From: Streptococcus suis 10581
GTDB lineage: Bacteria > Bacillota > Bacilli > Lactobacillales > Streptococcaceae
Assembly: GCA_000440235.1 (NCBI GenBank)
Contig: ALKQ01000044.1
Location: 1-64,000 of the forward strand
Direction of reading: 5' to 3'
Length of the DNA stretch: 64,000 nucleotides
A model generated the notes under the pieces. The model did no database searches. It saw only the letters and a program-made list of their open reading frames with translations, and was not told where the DNA came from. A program made the position numbers and the translations under genes. The number at the start of each line of letters is the position of its first letter. Within the stretch, counting starts at the first letter, position 1. Shown one piece after another: positions 18,934 to 28,012 of this stretch.

Positions 18934-19794
18934 TTACATATCTGTAACTTTCTCAATTTCCTTATTGATCTGGTGGATTAAATCATAGCAATCTAAAAAT
19001 TTGGCAATATGCAAGCATTCCTTCATTATTTCTAGGCCACCATCATTTCCATTCATGTAGGACAAGCGTGCTTTTAGGAGCTTAAGCAGCAAGCGATCCC
19101 GCATATTCTTTTCCATGATATTGACAGAGTCAAGAATTTTGAGAAAGCGAATCGCAGCAATCTCCTCTCCCCTATCTAACAAACTACTCGAAATATTGAT
19201 GAGTACCTTATAGACATTGTCTCTGTTTTCTGTGATGTCCATATAAAACTTTGTTCGATTGAGAACTTCCATTCCCAGAACTTCCAACATCTTGCTAGGA
19301 AGACCTCTGCTACAATTTCCAAAAATCCAGAGTTCAAATTTCCCCCAATCATCTATGGACATTAAATAGTTCGATAGAATAGCTTTTTCATCCTCAGAAA
19401 CATCATAATCAGGATCGCACCATTGTTGCTTAAAAATATGAAAGGCCGCAACCATCACCCTATCAAACGGACGTCCATCCCTATCATACTCTGCTTGATG
19501 GTACAAAATTCTATCATCCATATACTGAGCATTGTGACTATAAACTGCACGGACAAATCGCTCTGATGAAAACAAATTATCTATCTGAAAGTAGGACTGG
19601 TAGAGGGTAGAAAATTCGCCCTCTACCACATTCATCCGTCTCAAACAATTAAAAAATGTATCTACAGAAAGATTACTCTTTCCATTTTCAAAGCGTGATA
19701 ACTGAGCAGGTGTCACGAAATCCCCTGCCACTTCTTTTAGAGACATATTTTTTGATTCACGAATGAGTTTAAAAATTTTTCCGTAAGTTCCCAT
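18934..19794 (-). CDS. Rgg/MutR-family transcriptional regulator
   Basis: A 286-residue regulator. The N-terminal XRE-type HTH spans residues 1-65 (SLKEVAGDFVTPAQLSRFENGK), followed by an all-helical, TPR-like domain typical of peptide-sensing Rgg/MutR proteins. I chose ATG 19794 (MGTYGKIFKLIR), preceded by GGAG at good spacing; an ATG four codons upstream has no site. It is divergent from an ABC transporter operon and separated from it by a 98-bp region containing a 16-bp palindrome. The likely role is control of the transporter and of the secreted protein gene downstream. Confidence 0.85.
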   Translation of the reverse strand: MGTYGKIFKLIRESKNMSLKEVAGDFVTPAQLSRFENGKSNLSVDTFFNCLRRMNVVEGEFSTLYQSYFQIDNLFSSERFVRAVYSHNAQYMDDRILYHQAEYDRDGRPFDRVMVAAFHIFKQQWCDPDYDVSEDEKAILSNYLMSIDDWGKFELWIFGNCSRGLPSKMLEVLGMEVLNRTKFYMDITENRDNVYKVLINISSSLLDRGEEIAAIRFLKILDSVNIMEKNMRDRLLLKLLKARLSYMNGNDGGLEIMKECLHIAKFLDCYDLIHQINKEIEKVTDM

Positions 19795-19808
19795 TATATT
19801 CTCCATAC

Positions 19809-19824
19809 GTTACATTTATGTAAC
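19809..19824. promoter_or_regulatory. Palindrome between rgg and ABC operon
   Basis: GTTACATTTATGTAAC is a 7+2+7 perfect palindrome in the divergent intergenic region. It is the obvious candidate binding site for the Rgg-type regulator. Confidence 0.55.
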
Positions 19825-19892
19825 AAAATTTGCTAACTTTTGAATCTAGTATATCATAGATTTATCATTTTTTTATAGAAAGGCAGGTAGTT

Positions 19893-20789
19893 ATGTCATC
19901 TCTCTTATCTACCCAAGAATTATCAAAGCAATATGGGAAACAAAAGGCCGTTCAGCAGGTTTCCTTGACTATTAATAAAGGAGAAATCTGTGGCTTAGTC
20001 GGTAAAAATGGTGCTGGGAAAACAACGCTTCTCAGAATGTTATCGGGCCTCATTTCCCAAACTTCAGGTACCATTAATAGTTCAAAAGATTGTCGTATTG
20101 GAGCTTTAATTGAATCCCCTGCTCTACAACCCAATTTATCTGCGATCGATAATCTTCGTTACATGGCTCTACAATTAAATCTCAAGCAAGCGGATGAAAA
20201 AATCTTAGAGACATTAGCAATTGTCGGTTTAGAGGATATTGATCCTAAGAAAAAATCTAAAGATTTTTCACTGGGAATGCGTCAACGTTTAGCCATTGCC
20301 TTAGCTATCCTAGATGACCCTGATTTTTTAATCCTAGACGAACCGATTAATGGTCTTGACCCTGTTGGAATCAAAGAGATGAGAAGTATTATTTTAAATC
20401 TTCGAAATCAATATGGGATGACCATCCTTATCTCCAGTCATATCCTATCAGAGCTTGAGATGGTGGTTGATCGATACATTATTATGCATAAAGGCCTTAT
20501 CGTCAAAGAATTCTCAAAGCAAGAGCTTGAACAAACCCTAGAAGAACAGCTCTATCTACAAACGAACAACCATCCTAAGACCTTTACTATCCTTGAAGCG
20601 CAGGGCATCGCTTACAAAATAGATAAGGATTATATCAGTCTGTCATCAGATACGAATGTTATGAGCCTCATTCATCTCTTGATAAACCATGAGATTGGGG
20701 TCAAAGAAATTTTTAAACAACAAATGTCATTTGAAGATTATTACCTGACATTGCTTCAAGAAGGAGAAGAGCATGATACATTACTTTAA
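19893..20789 (+). CDS. ABC transporter ATP-binding protein, immunity-like
   Basis: A 298-residue ATPase with Walker A VGKNGAGKTT, signature FSLGMRQRLAIA and Walker B FLILDEPINGLDP. The C-terminal extension of about 80 residues is typical of ATPases that work with ABC-2 type permeases, such as the lantibiotic immunity (LanF-type) and BcrA families. Its 3' end overlaps the permease gene by 17 nt. Placement next to an Rgg/MutR regulator, as in bacteriocin loci, suggests self-protection or peptide export; no bacteriocin structural gene is evident. Confidence 0.88.
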   Translation: MSSLLSTQELSKQYGKQKAVQQVSLTINKGEICGLVGKNGAGKTTLLRMLSGLISQTSGTINSSKDCRIGALIESPALQPNLSAIDNLRYMALQLNLKQADEKILETLAIVGLEDIDPKKKSKDFSLGMRQRLAIALAILDDPDFLILDEPINGLDPVGIKEMRSIILNLRNQYGMTILISSHILSELEMVVDRYIIMHKGLIVKEFSKQELEQTLEEQLYLQTNNHPKTFTILEAQGIAYKIDKDYISLSSDTNVMSLIHLLINHEIGVKEIFKQQMSFEDYYLTLLQEGEEHDTLL

Positions 20790-21465
20790 AGCTGATTTAT
20801 TTAAGATTCAAAAAGAACAGAGATTAACGATTTCATTGGGAATATTGGCTTTACTGTCCTTTTTATCCGCTTTTTTGTTGCATGGCAACGAAGACTTCAC
20901 TAGCTCTCTTATTCAATTGCTTTCTCAATTTATCACACTATTTTTTATCGTCCCAGCCAACCTATTCTTTGGAGAAGATTTTACTTACCGTACCATCAAT
21001 AATATTATTATCAAGCAACAAACAAGAAAAAGGGTGTTTTTCTATAAAGTCTTAGCAACCCTTGTGCTAGATCTCGCTTATATCCTTCTAGCCTATTTAT
21101 TGAGTAGCAGTGTTGGCTTACTTCTGGGTGATCCTGTTGATGTTGCAGTGATAATACACAGTTTCATTGCTCAAACACCTTTATTTATCTGCATCTCTCT
21201 GTTATCCATCCTGATATTTGTCAAGTCTAATAAGGTCAATCAAGCCTATCTTGCCTTTAGTTTAATGAGCCTTCTTTTTGACAATATCTCCAACCTCATT
21301 ACTAGTAACCTACTCCATATAAAATTACCAACAGATTATTTTCTATTTCTTTCCCTCCAACAAGGGGAAAATATTTCAAGGCTATCCATGGGTGTTAGCT
21401 TTATGGCTACTATACTATATCTCTATCTGAGTTACTTTATCTTCAGCAGGAAAGAGTTAAAATGA
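20773..21465 (+). CDS. ABC-2 type permease, immunity-like
   Basis: A 230-residue membrane protein with six hydrophobic segments, starting near residues 18-38, 45-65, 90-115, 130-150, 155-175 and 205-225. The central FFGEDFTYRTINNIIIKQQTRKRVFFYK loop is typical of ABC-2/LanE-like permeases. It is translationally coupled to the ATPase upstream and closes the two-gene operon, followed by a strong terminator. Together they would form a homodimeric transporter removing an antimicrobial peptide or similar compound. The substrate is unknown. Confidence 0.82.
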   Translation: MIHYFKADLFKIQKEQRLTISLGILALLSFLSAFLLHGNEDFTSSLIQLLSQFITLFFIVPANLFFGEDFTYRTINNIIIKQQTRKRVFFYKVLATLVLDLAYILLAYLLSSSVGLLLGDPVDVAVIIHSFIAQTPLFICISLLSILIFVKSNKVNQAYLAFSLMSLLFDNISNLITSNLLHIKLPTDYFLFLSLQQGENISRLSMGVSFMATILYLYLSYFIFSRKELK

Positions 21466-21488
21466 TGTAACTTAGATTTCATATATAA

Positions 21489-21537
21489 AAAACAGGTATG
21501 TCACACATCCGAAAAAACGTATGACATACCTGTTTTC
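21489..21537. terminator. Bidirectional terminator
   Basis: AACAGGTATGTCA and TGACATACCTGTT form a 13-bp stem, flanked by A and T runs, between the converging ABC operon and phosphatase gene. Confidence 0.85.
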
Positions 21538-21546
21538 ATTTCACAT

Positions 21547-22242
21547 TTATTTCCCTTGGGCAATCAATTCTGCTCCACGTTTGCGGTAGGATAGTTCGCC
21601 AACTGCTTCAATTAAAAGCTTGCCATTTTCGTATTTGAGGACGGTGATTGAGCCGTTATCGAGAAAGACATTGGCACCACGCTCTGGCTCTAACAAATGA
21701 GCCAATGTCGCAATAGTCATACCGTGGCTGACCACAAGGGCATTGCCTCCGCCTTGTTTTTCCAAGTCCTGGGCGATGGATTCAAAACCTGTCAAGATAC
21801 GGTTGCTCAAAACCCCCCACGATTCCGCCCAGCCAGCGGTGTCTGCTTCTTGGATACCTGCTGCGATTTCCGCAAAGGACATGCCTGTCGCATCAACTGT
21901 CCCTTTCAAACGAGGCAGGACCCCTTGGAAAAGCTCGGCATCGTACATGCCTTCAAAACTACCGAAACACCATTCACGGATACGCTTGTCTTGGTAGTAA
22001 GGGATTTTTCCCAAAATCCCCAACTCACGCTGGGCAATGGTCATAGTTTGAACAGTTCGTCCTAAGTCACTGGATACAGCTAGTTTAAAATCAAGCCCTG
22101 CATCCTTGAGCCCCAAGCCCAATTCACGAATCCCTTCCTCACCAGCCTTGGTCAGCGGCGTATCACACCAGCCCTGCACGCGCCCAATGGTATTAAACAT
22201 GGTTTTCCCGTGACGAGAAATATATAATCTTACGTCTGCCAT
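21547..22242 (-). CDS. Histidine phosphatase family protein
   Basis: A 231-residue phosphoglycerate mutase-like phosphatase. The catalytic RHG motif is in LYISRHGKTMFN, with VSSDLGRTVQT and the second histidine in VVSHGMTIATL. I chose ATG 22242 (MADVRLYISRHG), preceded by AAGGAG; the open frame upstream enters an intergenic terminator. It lies alone on the minus strand. The acceptor phosphate is unknown; such enzymes act on sugar phosphates or nucleotides. Confidence 0.9.
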   Translation of the reverse strand: MADVRLYISRHGKTMFNTIGRVQGWCDTPLTKAGEEGIRELGLGLKDAGLDFKLAVSSDLGRTVQTMTIAQRELGILGKIPYYQDKRIREWCFGSFEGMYDAELFQGVLPRLKGTVDATGMSFAEIAAGIQEADTAGWAESWGVLSNRILTGFESIAQDLEKQGGGNALVVSHGMTIATLAHLLEPERGANVFLDNGSITVLKYENGKLLIEAVGELSYRKRGAELIAQGK

Positions 22243-22280
22243 AGCATTCTCCTTGTCTTTTCTTACTATATAGTATAACA

Positions 22281-22309
22281 AAAAACCGACTGCTTGTCGC
22301 AATCGGTCT
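22281..22309 (-). terminator. Terminator of the small zinc-ribbon gene
   Basis: On the minus strand CCGATTGC and GCAGTCGG (one mismatch) pair around GACAA and are followed by TTTTTTG. Confidence 0.75.
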
Positions 22310-22312
22310 ACC

Positions 22313-22528
22313 TTATTTATGACTTGTAACATGCCAGGCATGACAAGCTGGACAAAAATAAGATCGCACAAGGTTTCTTTCTCCAATTTCCTTTTTTACT
22401 CGTTGACACCTGATAACAAATAGTTCTGCACTAATTCTATCAGTAAACCGAGCCTTGCCGGAATAACATTCCTTGAGCCGTTCTTCTTTTAGAGCCTTTA
22501 AAGATTTCTGACGACGAGTTCTTGTCAT
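22313..22528 (-). CDS. Small basic zinc-ribbon-like protein
   Basis: A 71-residue, Lys/Arg-rich protein. The N-terminal half is a basic helix (TRTRRQKSLKALKEERLKE). The C-terminus has CPACHAWHVTSHK, a Cys-x2-Cys followed by two histidines, which suggests a half zinc-binding site. AGGAGG precedes the ATG and a terminator follows, so it is a real gene. The pattern resembles small DNA- or RNA-binding proteins seen in streptococcal genomes and phages, but I do not recognise a named family. Confidence 0.7.
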   Translation of the reverse strand: MTRTRRQKSLKALKEERLKECYSGKARFTDRISAELFVIRCQRVKKEIGERNLVRSYFCPACHAWHVTSHK

Positions 22529-22564
22529 TTCGCCCTCCTATCTCAAATCGACCTAAACCACCAT

Positions 22565-23902
22565 TTAGTTCTTAAAGCTGTGAATCGGAGCTGGAATTTG
22601 TCCACCACGATTGATAAAGTCCACAGACGAAGCTTGATTGACCTTCATGACAGGAGCCGTTCCCAGCAGTCCACCGAATTCGATCATATCCCCTTCTTTT
22701 CCAAGCGGAATAATACGGACCGCAGTTGTTTTCTGGTTGATAACCCCAATAGCCGCTTCATCCGCAATCATAGCCGCAATGGTTTCAGCAGGCGTTGTTT
22801 CTGGAATAGCAATCATATCCAAACCTACAGAACAGATGGCCGTCATGGCTTCTAATTTTTCAAGGTTGAGCGAGCCATTTTGCACCGCTGCAATCATGCC
22901 CTCGTCCTCAGACACAGGGATAAAGGCACCTGACAAACCGCCAACTTGGTTGCAGGCCATGACCCCACCCTTTTTGACTGCGTCATTGAGCAAAGCCAGA
23001 GCAGCAGTCGTTCCGTGCGTACCTACGGTTTCCAAACCCATTTCCTCCAAAACCCGTGCCACTGAGTCGCCAACGGCTGGCGTTGGAGCAAGCGACAGGT
23101 CCACGATACCGAACTTGACACCCAGGCGTTCGCTGGCCATATTTCCTACCAACTGACCGATACGGGTAATCTTGAAGGCGGTCTTCTTGACGGTCTCCGC
23201 CACCACATCAAAGCTCTCGCCACGCACTTTTTCAAGGGCACGCTTGACCACACCAGGTCCAGACACGCCGACATTGATAACCACATCCGCCTCACCAACA
23301 CCGTGGAAGGCACCCGCCATAAAAGGATTGTCCTCGACCGCATTGGCAAAGACCACCAGCTTGGCCGCACCCATATCAGAAGCTTCCGCCGTCTCCTTAA
23401 TGATCCGCCCCATGTCCCGCACAGCCGTCATATTGATACCCGTCTTGGTCGAGCCGATATTGACTGACGAGCAGACCTTAGAGGTTTGGGCCAATGCCTG
23501 CGGTATAGAGTTGATGAGGATTTCATCACCTTTTTGGTAGCCCTTTTGAGCAAGAGCTGAAAAACCTCCGATAAAATCGATGCCGATCTCATGAGCCGCC
23601 TTGTCCATGGCATGAGCCAGGGGAAGATAATCCGTCGCATCCGTCGCCGCACCAATCAAAGCAATTGGTGTTACTGACACCCGTTTGTTGACAATGGGAA
23701 TGCCCAATTCAGCCGCAATTTCATCACCGACCGCCACCAAGTTCTTGGCCTTGGTGACGATTTTAGTGTACACCTTCTCCGCAGCTTTCTCAATATCCGC
23801 ATCAATACAGTCCAAGAGGGAAATTCCCATGGTGATAGTCCGAATATCAAAATTCTGCTCCTCAATCATTTCAATGGTTTCTCTAACCTGTCTAATATCC
23901 AT
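22565..23902 (-). CDS. PFL family protein (UPF0210/DUF711)
   Basis: A 445-residue protein of the UPF0210/DUF711 family, distantly related to pyruvate formate-lyase in fold but lacking glycyl-radical chemistry motifs that I can see. Conserved stretches include [20 protein letters not shown] at the start and [21 protein letters not shown] in the middle. The catalytic role is unknown. It starts 11 nt after the ACT-domain gene, a pairing found widely in Firmicutes, which suggests amino-acid or metabolite sensing by the partner. Confidence 0.92.
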   Translation of the reverse strand: MDIRQVRETIEMIEEQNFDIRTITMGISLLDCIDADIEKAAEKVYTKIVTKAKNLVAVGDEIAAELGIPIVNKRVSVTPIALIGAATDATDYLPLAHAMDKAAHEIGIDFIGGFSALAQKGYQKGDEILINSIPQALAQTSKVCSSVNIGSTKTGINMTAVRDMGRIIKETAEASDMGAAKLVVFANAVEDNPFMAGAFHGVGEADVVINVGVSGPGVVKRALEKVRGESFDVVAETVKKTAFKITRIGQLVGNMASERLGVKFGIVDLSLAPTPAVGDSVARVLEEMGLETVGTHGTTAALALLNDAVKKGGVMACNQVGGLSGAFIPVSEDEGMIAAVQNGSLNLEKLEAMTAICSVGLDMIAIPETTPAETIAAMIADEAAIGVINQKTTAVRIIPLGKEGDMIEFGGLLGTAPVMKVNQASSVDFINRGGQIPAPIHSFKN

Positions 23903-23913
23903 GAAATCTCTCC

Positions 23914-24180
23914 TTACAAGTTGTGCATAGCATCAAAAATCGCCGCACTTTGAATGTTGATTTTCACGTTCAAAGCCTGACCGTAGGCTTCTAGTTCTGC
24001 ACGAAGCTTGGTGAAATCTTTCTTCTCATCCGACGACACCACCGCCATCATGGTAAAATACTCATCCAAAACAGTCTGGGAAATATCATCAATATTGAGC
24101 CCTAACTCCGCAATCTTAGTCGCAACACCCGCAACGATTCCTGACTTATCCTTACCGACAACTGTAACAATAGCTTTCAT
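23914..24180 (-). CDS. ACT domain protein (UPF0237)
   Basis: An 88-residue single ACT domain of the UPF0237 (YwcC/GcvR-like) group. It begins [34 protein letters not shown], where ACT domains bind small ligands such as amino acids. The ATG follows AGAGGTG. It forms an operon with the PFL protein downstream. Function unknown; likely regulatory. Confidence 0.9.
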   Translation of the reverse strand: MKAIVTVVGKDKSGIVAGVATKIAELGLNIDDISQTVLDEYFTMMAVVSSDEKKDFTKLRAELEAYGQALNVKINIQSAAIFDAMHNL

Positions 24181-24387
24181 CTGAACACCTCTTCTAAATT
24201 TTCATATATTTTATCATAAATAGACAGAAAAAGGTAAAAATCTTTTGATTTCTACCTGTATCGTACGTGTTTATAATCCCTGCTGTTTCTTCTATTCGGC
24301 TACGGCTAGAGTTGCCTAATTTTTAAGTTTCAAACTTTCTATTTCTACCAGTCTGTGATACACTAGTGTCATCGAATTCTATTATTT

Positions 24388-24420
24388 GTTGGTGGCGACA
24401 AGCTACCAACCTTTCTTTTG
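24388..24420 (+). terminator. Leader hairpin, possible attenuator of the ABC exporter operon
   Basis: GTTGGTGGC and GCTACCAAC form a 9-bp stem (one G-U pair) with loop GACAA, followed by CTTTCTTTTG, only 17 nt before the exporter start codon. An extended -10 (TGATACACT, 24356-24364) lies upstream. The hairpin would be in the transcript leader, where an antibiotic-responsive attenuator could act. Confidence 0.5.
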
Positions 24421-24436
24421 TTCAGAAAGGACACTT

Positions 24437-26179
24437 ATGAAGATTATCAAGCAATTATGGTGGTTCTTTTCCCTTGAGAAAAAGGCCTACCTGATTGGGA
24501 TTTTATCACTCTGTTTGGTCAGCCTCCTCAATCTCCTTCCCACTTCTATCATGGGGCAGTTGATTGACCAGATTGCCAGCGGACAGCTGACTGAGCATCG
24601 CTTGCTACTCGGGGTAGCTGGGCTCATCTTGTCAGCCTTGGCCATGTACGGCCTCCGCTATCTTTGGCGAATGAACATCCTGGCAACATCTTATCGTCTA
24701 GGAAAAATCATGAGGGCTCGGCTGTTTGACCACTTTATGCACCTGTCTCCTTCCTTTTTTCAGCAACATCGGACTGGGGATTTAATGGCCCATGCAACTA
24801 ATGATATCAATGCCCTGACCCGACTAGCAGGTGGTGGCGTCATGTCCTTTGTTGATGCTACCGTTACTGCTTTGGTTACACTGGTCACCATGAGTGTGAG
24901 CATTTCCTGGCAGATGACCTTGGTGGCAATCTTGCCCCTGCCCTTCATGACTCTAACCACTAATTTTTTAGGCCGTCGCACCCATGAAAATTTCAAGGCT
25001 TCACAGGCAGCCTTTTCAGAGCTTAACAACAAGGTACAGGAAGCTGTTTCTGGTATAAAGGTCACCAAATCCTTTGGCTACCAAGAACAAGAAACGGCGG
25101 CTTTTCAGGAAGTCAACCAAGCAGCCTTCTTGCAGAATATCAAAACCATGCGTTACGATGCCCTGTTCAACCCTGCCGTCCTCTTTTTTATTGGCCTGTC
25201 CTACCTGCTGACCCTTCTGGTCGGCTCTCACTTCATCTCGCAAGGTCAGGTCAGTCTGGGCCAACTAGTAACTTTCATGACCTATTTAGATCTCCTCGTC
25301 TGGCCTCTCATGGCAATCGGTTTCTTGGTCAATATTAGCCAGCGTGGTGATGTGTCCTACAATCGGATTCAGACCCTTCTCAGCATTTCTTCAGAAGTCG
25401 TTGAAATAGACCAACCGCTGCCTGCACCAAGCAATGGAGAGATTGTCTATGAGATTAGCGAATTTGCTTATGATAACATACCAGTCCTCCAAGACATCCA
25501 GTTTCACATCAAAAAAGGGCAGACAATTGGCCTTGTGGGGCCAACAGGCTCTGGGAAGACAAGCCTGCTCAAGCTCCTGATGCGAGAATACGATGTGACA
25601 CAGGGGCAGATTTTGCTCAATCAGGAAAATATCAAAAACTACAAATTAGCTGACCTGCGACGATTAATCGGCTATGTACCCCAAGACCAATTCCTCTTTG
25701 CGACCAGCGTTGCCGAAAATATCCGCTTCGGCAATCCCGATTTATCTCTAAATCAGGTAGAAGAGGCTGCTCGGGCTGTCCATGTCTATGAGGATATTCA
25801 GGATATGCCCGACCGCTTTGAAACCATGGTCGGCGAAAAGGGGATTTCCCTTTCTGGCGGACAAAAGCAACGGTTGGCTATGGCCCGTGCCATGATTCTC
25901 AATCCAGATATCCTACTCTTGGACGATTCGCTCTCAGCGGTAGATGCAAAAACTGAACACGCTATTCTTGAAACCATTAAGCAAGAACGACTGGGCAAGA
26001 CGACTATTATCACCGCCCATCGCCTGTCAGCTATTGTCCATGCAGACTTGATTCTGGTTCTTGAAGATGGGAAAATCGTAGAGCGAGGTCGTCACCAAGA
26101 ATTACTAGATGAAAAAGGCTGGTATTACGATACCTATATGATGCAGCAATTAGAAAAGGAGGAAAGTGATGCTCTCTAA
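24437..26179 (+). CDS. Heterodimeric ABC multidrug exporter subunit 1 (YheI-like)
   Basis: A 580-residue half-transporter: six transmembrane helices in residues 1-310, then an ATPase domain. Walker A is GPTGSGKTS and the signature LSGGQKQRLA is canonical. In the Walker B region LLLDDSL the catalytic Glu is replaced by Asp, so one composite site is degenerate, as in heterodimeric exporters of the YheI/YheH and LmrCD type. I chose ATG 24437 with AAAGGA upstream. It is coupled to subunit 2 by an 11-nt overlap. Probable drug efflux; I do not assign SatA or PatA by name. Confidence 0.9.
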   Translation: MKIIKQLWWFFSLEKKAYLIGILSLCLVSLLNLLPTSIMGQLIDQIASGQLTEHRLLLGVAGLILSALAMYGLRYLWRMNILATSYRLGKIMRARLFDHFMHLSPSFFQQHRTGDLMAHATNDINALTRLAGGGVMSFVDATVTALVTLVTMSVSISWQMTLVAILPLPFMTLTTNFLGRRTHENFKASQAAFSELNNKVQEAVSGIKVTKSFGYQEQETAAFQEVNQAAFLQNIKTMRYDALFNPAVLFFIGLSYLLTLLVGSHFISQGQVSLGQLVTFMTYLDLLVWPLMAIGFLVNISQRGDVSYNRIQTLLSISSEVVEIDQPLPAPSNGEIVYEISEFAYDNIPVLQDIQFHIKKGQTIGLVGPTGSGKTSLLKLLMREYDVTQGQILLNQENIKNYKLADLRRLIGYVPQDQFLFATSVAENIRFGNPDLSLNQVEEAARAVHVYEDIQDMPDRFETMVGEKGISLSGGQKQRLAMARAMILNPDILLLDDSLSAVDAKTEHAILETIKQERLGKTTIITAHRLSAIVHADLILVLEDGKIVERGRHQELLDEKGWYYDTYMMQQLEKEESDAL

Positions 26180-27917
26180 GACCAAACAAGCTAGTGTTTT
26201 TTGGCGACTCTTGTCCTATCTCAAAGCCTATCGACTGCTGACAGTCCTTGCCCTCAGCTTTTTGCTGCTGACGACTGTTGTTCGCAGTTTGATTCCCCTT
26301 CTGGCTTCCTATTTTATCGACCACTACATTTCTTCTATTTCTGAGACTGCTGTGGCTATCCTAGCGGCCTACTTCGCCCTCTATCTGCTTCAAATGCTGC
26401 TCCAGTATTTTGGAAATCTCTGGTTTGCAAAAGTTTCCTATAGCATTGTGAGAGATATTCGCAGGGATGCTTTTGGGAGAGTGGAAAAGTTGGGAATGGC
26501 TTACTTTGATCAGACTCCGAGTGGCTCTATCGTCTCTCGGATTACCAACGATACCGAGAGCATTTCAGAGATGTTTTCAGGGATTCTATCCAGTTTTATC
26601 TCCGCTCTCTTTATTATCATCACGACTCTTTCGACCATGTTTGCTCTGGATTGGAAATTGACCAGCCTGATTATCCTCTTTCTTCCCTTGATTTTCGTCT
26701 TGGTTAATCAATACAGAAAACGGTCAGCTCCTATTGTGGCCAAGACTAGAAGTCTGCTGAGTTCTATCAACAGCAAACTGGCTGAGAGTATCGAGGGGAT
26801 TCGGATTATCCAGGCTTTTTCTCAGGAAGATCGATTGAAAGAAGAGTTCGAGGCTATCAATCAGGAACATCTGGATTATGCTAGTCGCTCCATGGCCTTG
26901 GACAGCCTCTTTCTCCGCCCTGCTCTTTCACTTGTTAAGATTTTGGCCTACGCTCTGCTCATGACCTATTTCGGTTTGGACTGGGCACAGGCTGGGATTT
27001 CTGCTGGTCTGATCTATGCTTTCATCCAGTACGTCAATCGTCTTTTCGATCCCTTGCTGGATGTCACGCAACATTTTTCCACCCTCCAAACCTCTATGGT
27101 ATCTGCCGGACGAGTCTTTACGCTCATGGACCAGACCATCGAGGAGCCACTACAGCTGGACCGAGGGGCCAAGATTGACAAGGGGCATATTGTCTTTGAG
27201 GATGTTTGCTTTTCCTATGACGGCAAGCGGCAAATTCTGGATAAGGTTTCCTTTGAAGTGAGACAGGGGCAGACCATCGCCTTTGTGGGTGCCACTGGGT
27301 CTGGAAAATCCTCAATCATCAATGTCTTTATGCGTTTCTATGAATTCCAGTCTGGGCGGATTCTGATTGACGGTCAAGATATTCGTAGCTTTTCGCAGGA
27401 AGAATTGCGGTCCGCAATTGGCCTTGTCCTGCAAGATCCCTTCCTCTTTCACGGGACCATTGCGTCCAATATCCAGATGTATCAGGATATTTCACAGGAG
27501 GAGATTGAGGAAGCGGCTCGATTTGTGGACGCTGCTCCTTTTATTGAGAAACTTCCTGAGAAATACGACCACCTGGTCACTGAGCGGGGTACCGCCTTTT
27601 CGACAGGCCAACGGCAACTGCTGGCCTTTGCACGCACCATGGCCAGTCAACCTAAGATTCTCATTTTAGACGAGGCTACCGCTAATATCGATTCGGAAAC
27701 AGAGCAAACGGTGCAGACCTCTCTTGAAAAAATGCGAAAAGGGCGGACAACTATTGCGATCGCCCACCGGTTATCAACTATTCAAGATGCCGACTGTATT
27801 TATGTCTTGGATAAGGGAAAGATCATCGAGTCAGGCAATCATGAAGAACTTCTAGCCCTCAAGGGTCACTACCACCGTATGTACCAGCTGCAAGCAGGGC
27901 AGTTGGCAGCAACCTAG
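26169..27917 (+). CDS. Heterodimeric ABC multidrug exporter subunit 2 (YheH-like)
   Basis: A 582-residue half-transporter with six transmembrane helices and an ATPase domain. Walker A GATGSGKSS and Walker B LILDEAT with the catalytic Glu are intact. The signature is degenerate (FSTGQRQL instead of LSGGQ). This complements subunit 1, whose signature is intact and Walker B altered, as expected of an asymmetric heterodimer. ATG 26169 follows AAAGGAGG at 5 nt; the GTG codon just before it is too close to the site. Confidence 0.9.
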   Translation: MLSKTKQASVFWRLLSYLKAYRLLTVLALSFLLLTTVVRSLIPLLASYFIDHYISSISETAVAILAAYFALYLLQMLLQYFGNLWFAKVSYSIVRDIRRDAFGRVEKLGMAYFDQTPSGSIVSRITNDTESISEMFSGILSSFISALFIIITTLSTMFALDWKLTSLIILFLPLIFVLVNQYRKRSAPIVAKTRSLLSSINSKLAESIEGIRIIQAFSQEDRLKEEFEAINQEHLDYASRSMALDSLFLRPALSLVKILAYALLMTYFGLDWAQAGISAGLIYAFIQYVNRLFDPLLDVTQHFSTLQTSMVSAGRVFTLMDQTIEEPLQLDRGAKIDKGHIVFEDVCFSYDGKRQILDKVSFEVRQGQTIAFVGATGSGKSSIINVFMRFYEFQSGRILIDGQDIRSFSQEELRSAIGLVLQDPFLFHGTIASNIQMYQDISQEEIEEAARFVDAAPFIEKLPEKYDHLVTERGTAFSTGQRQLLAFARTMASQPKILILDEATANIDSETEQTVQTSLEKMRKGRTTIAIAHRLSTIQDADCIYVLDKGKIIESGNHEELLALKGHYHRMYQLQAGQLAAT

Positions 27918-27933
27918 AAACCACTCCATGACA

Positions 27934-27968
27934 AAAGCCAAGTTCCAAAATGGACCTGGCTTTTTTTA
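27934..27968. terminator. Terminator between exporter operon and fni
   Basis: AAAGCCA and TGGCTTT close an imperfect hairpin followed by a run of T on the plus strand, between converging genes. Confidence 0.7.
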
Positions 27969-28012
27969 TTTTTCTACATTGTTGAGAACTGAAGACATCA
28001 ATCTATCTCTCT

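Noticed and set aside
24437..27917. Naming the exporter SatAB or PatAB
   Set aside because: No MarR-type regulator gene adjoins, and family-level motifs cannot tell these orthologues apart.
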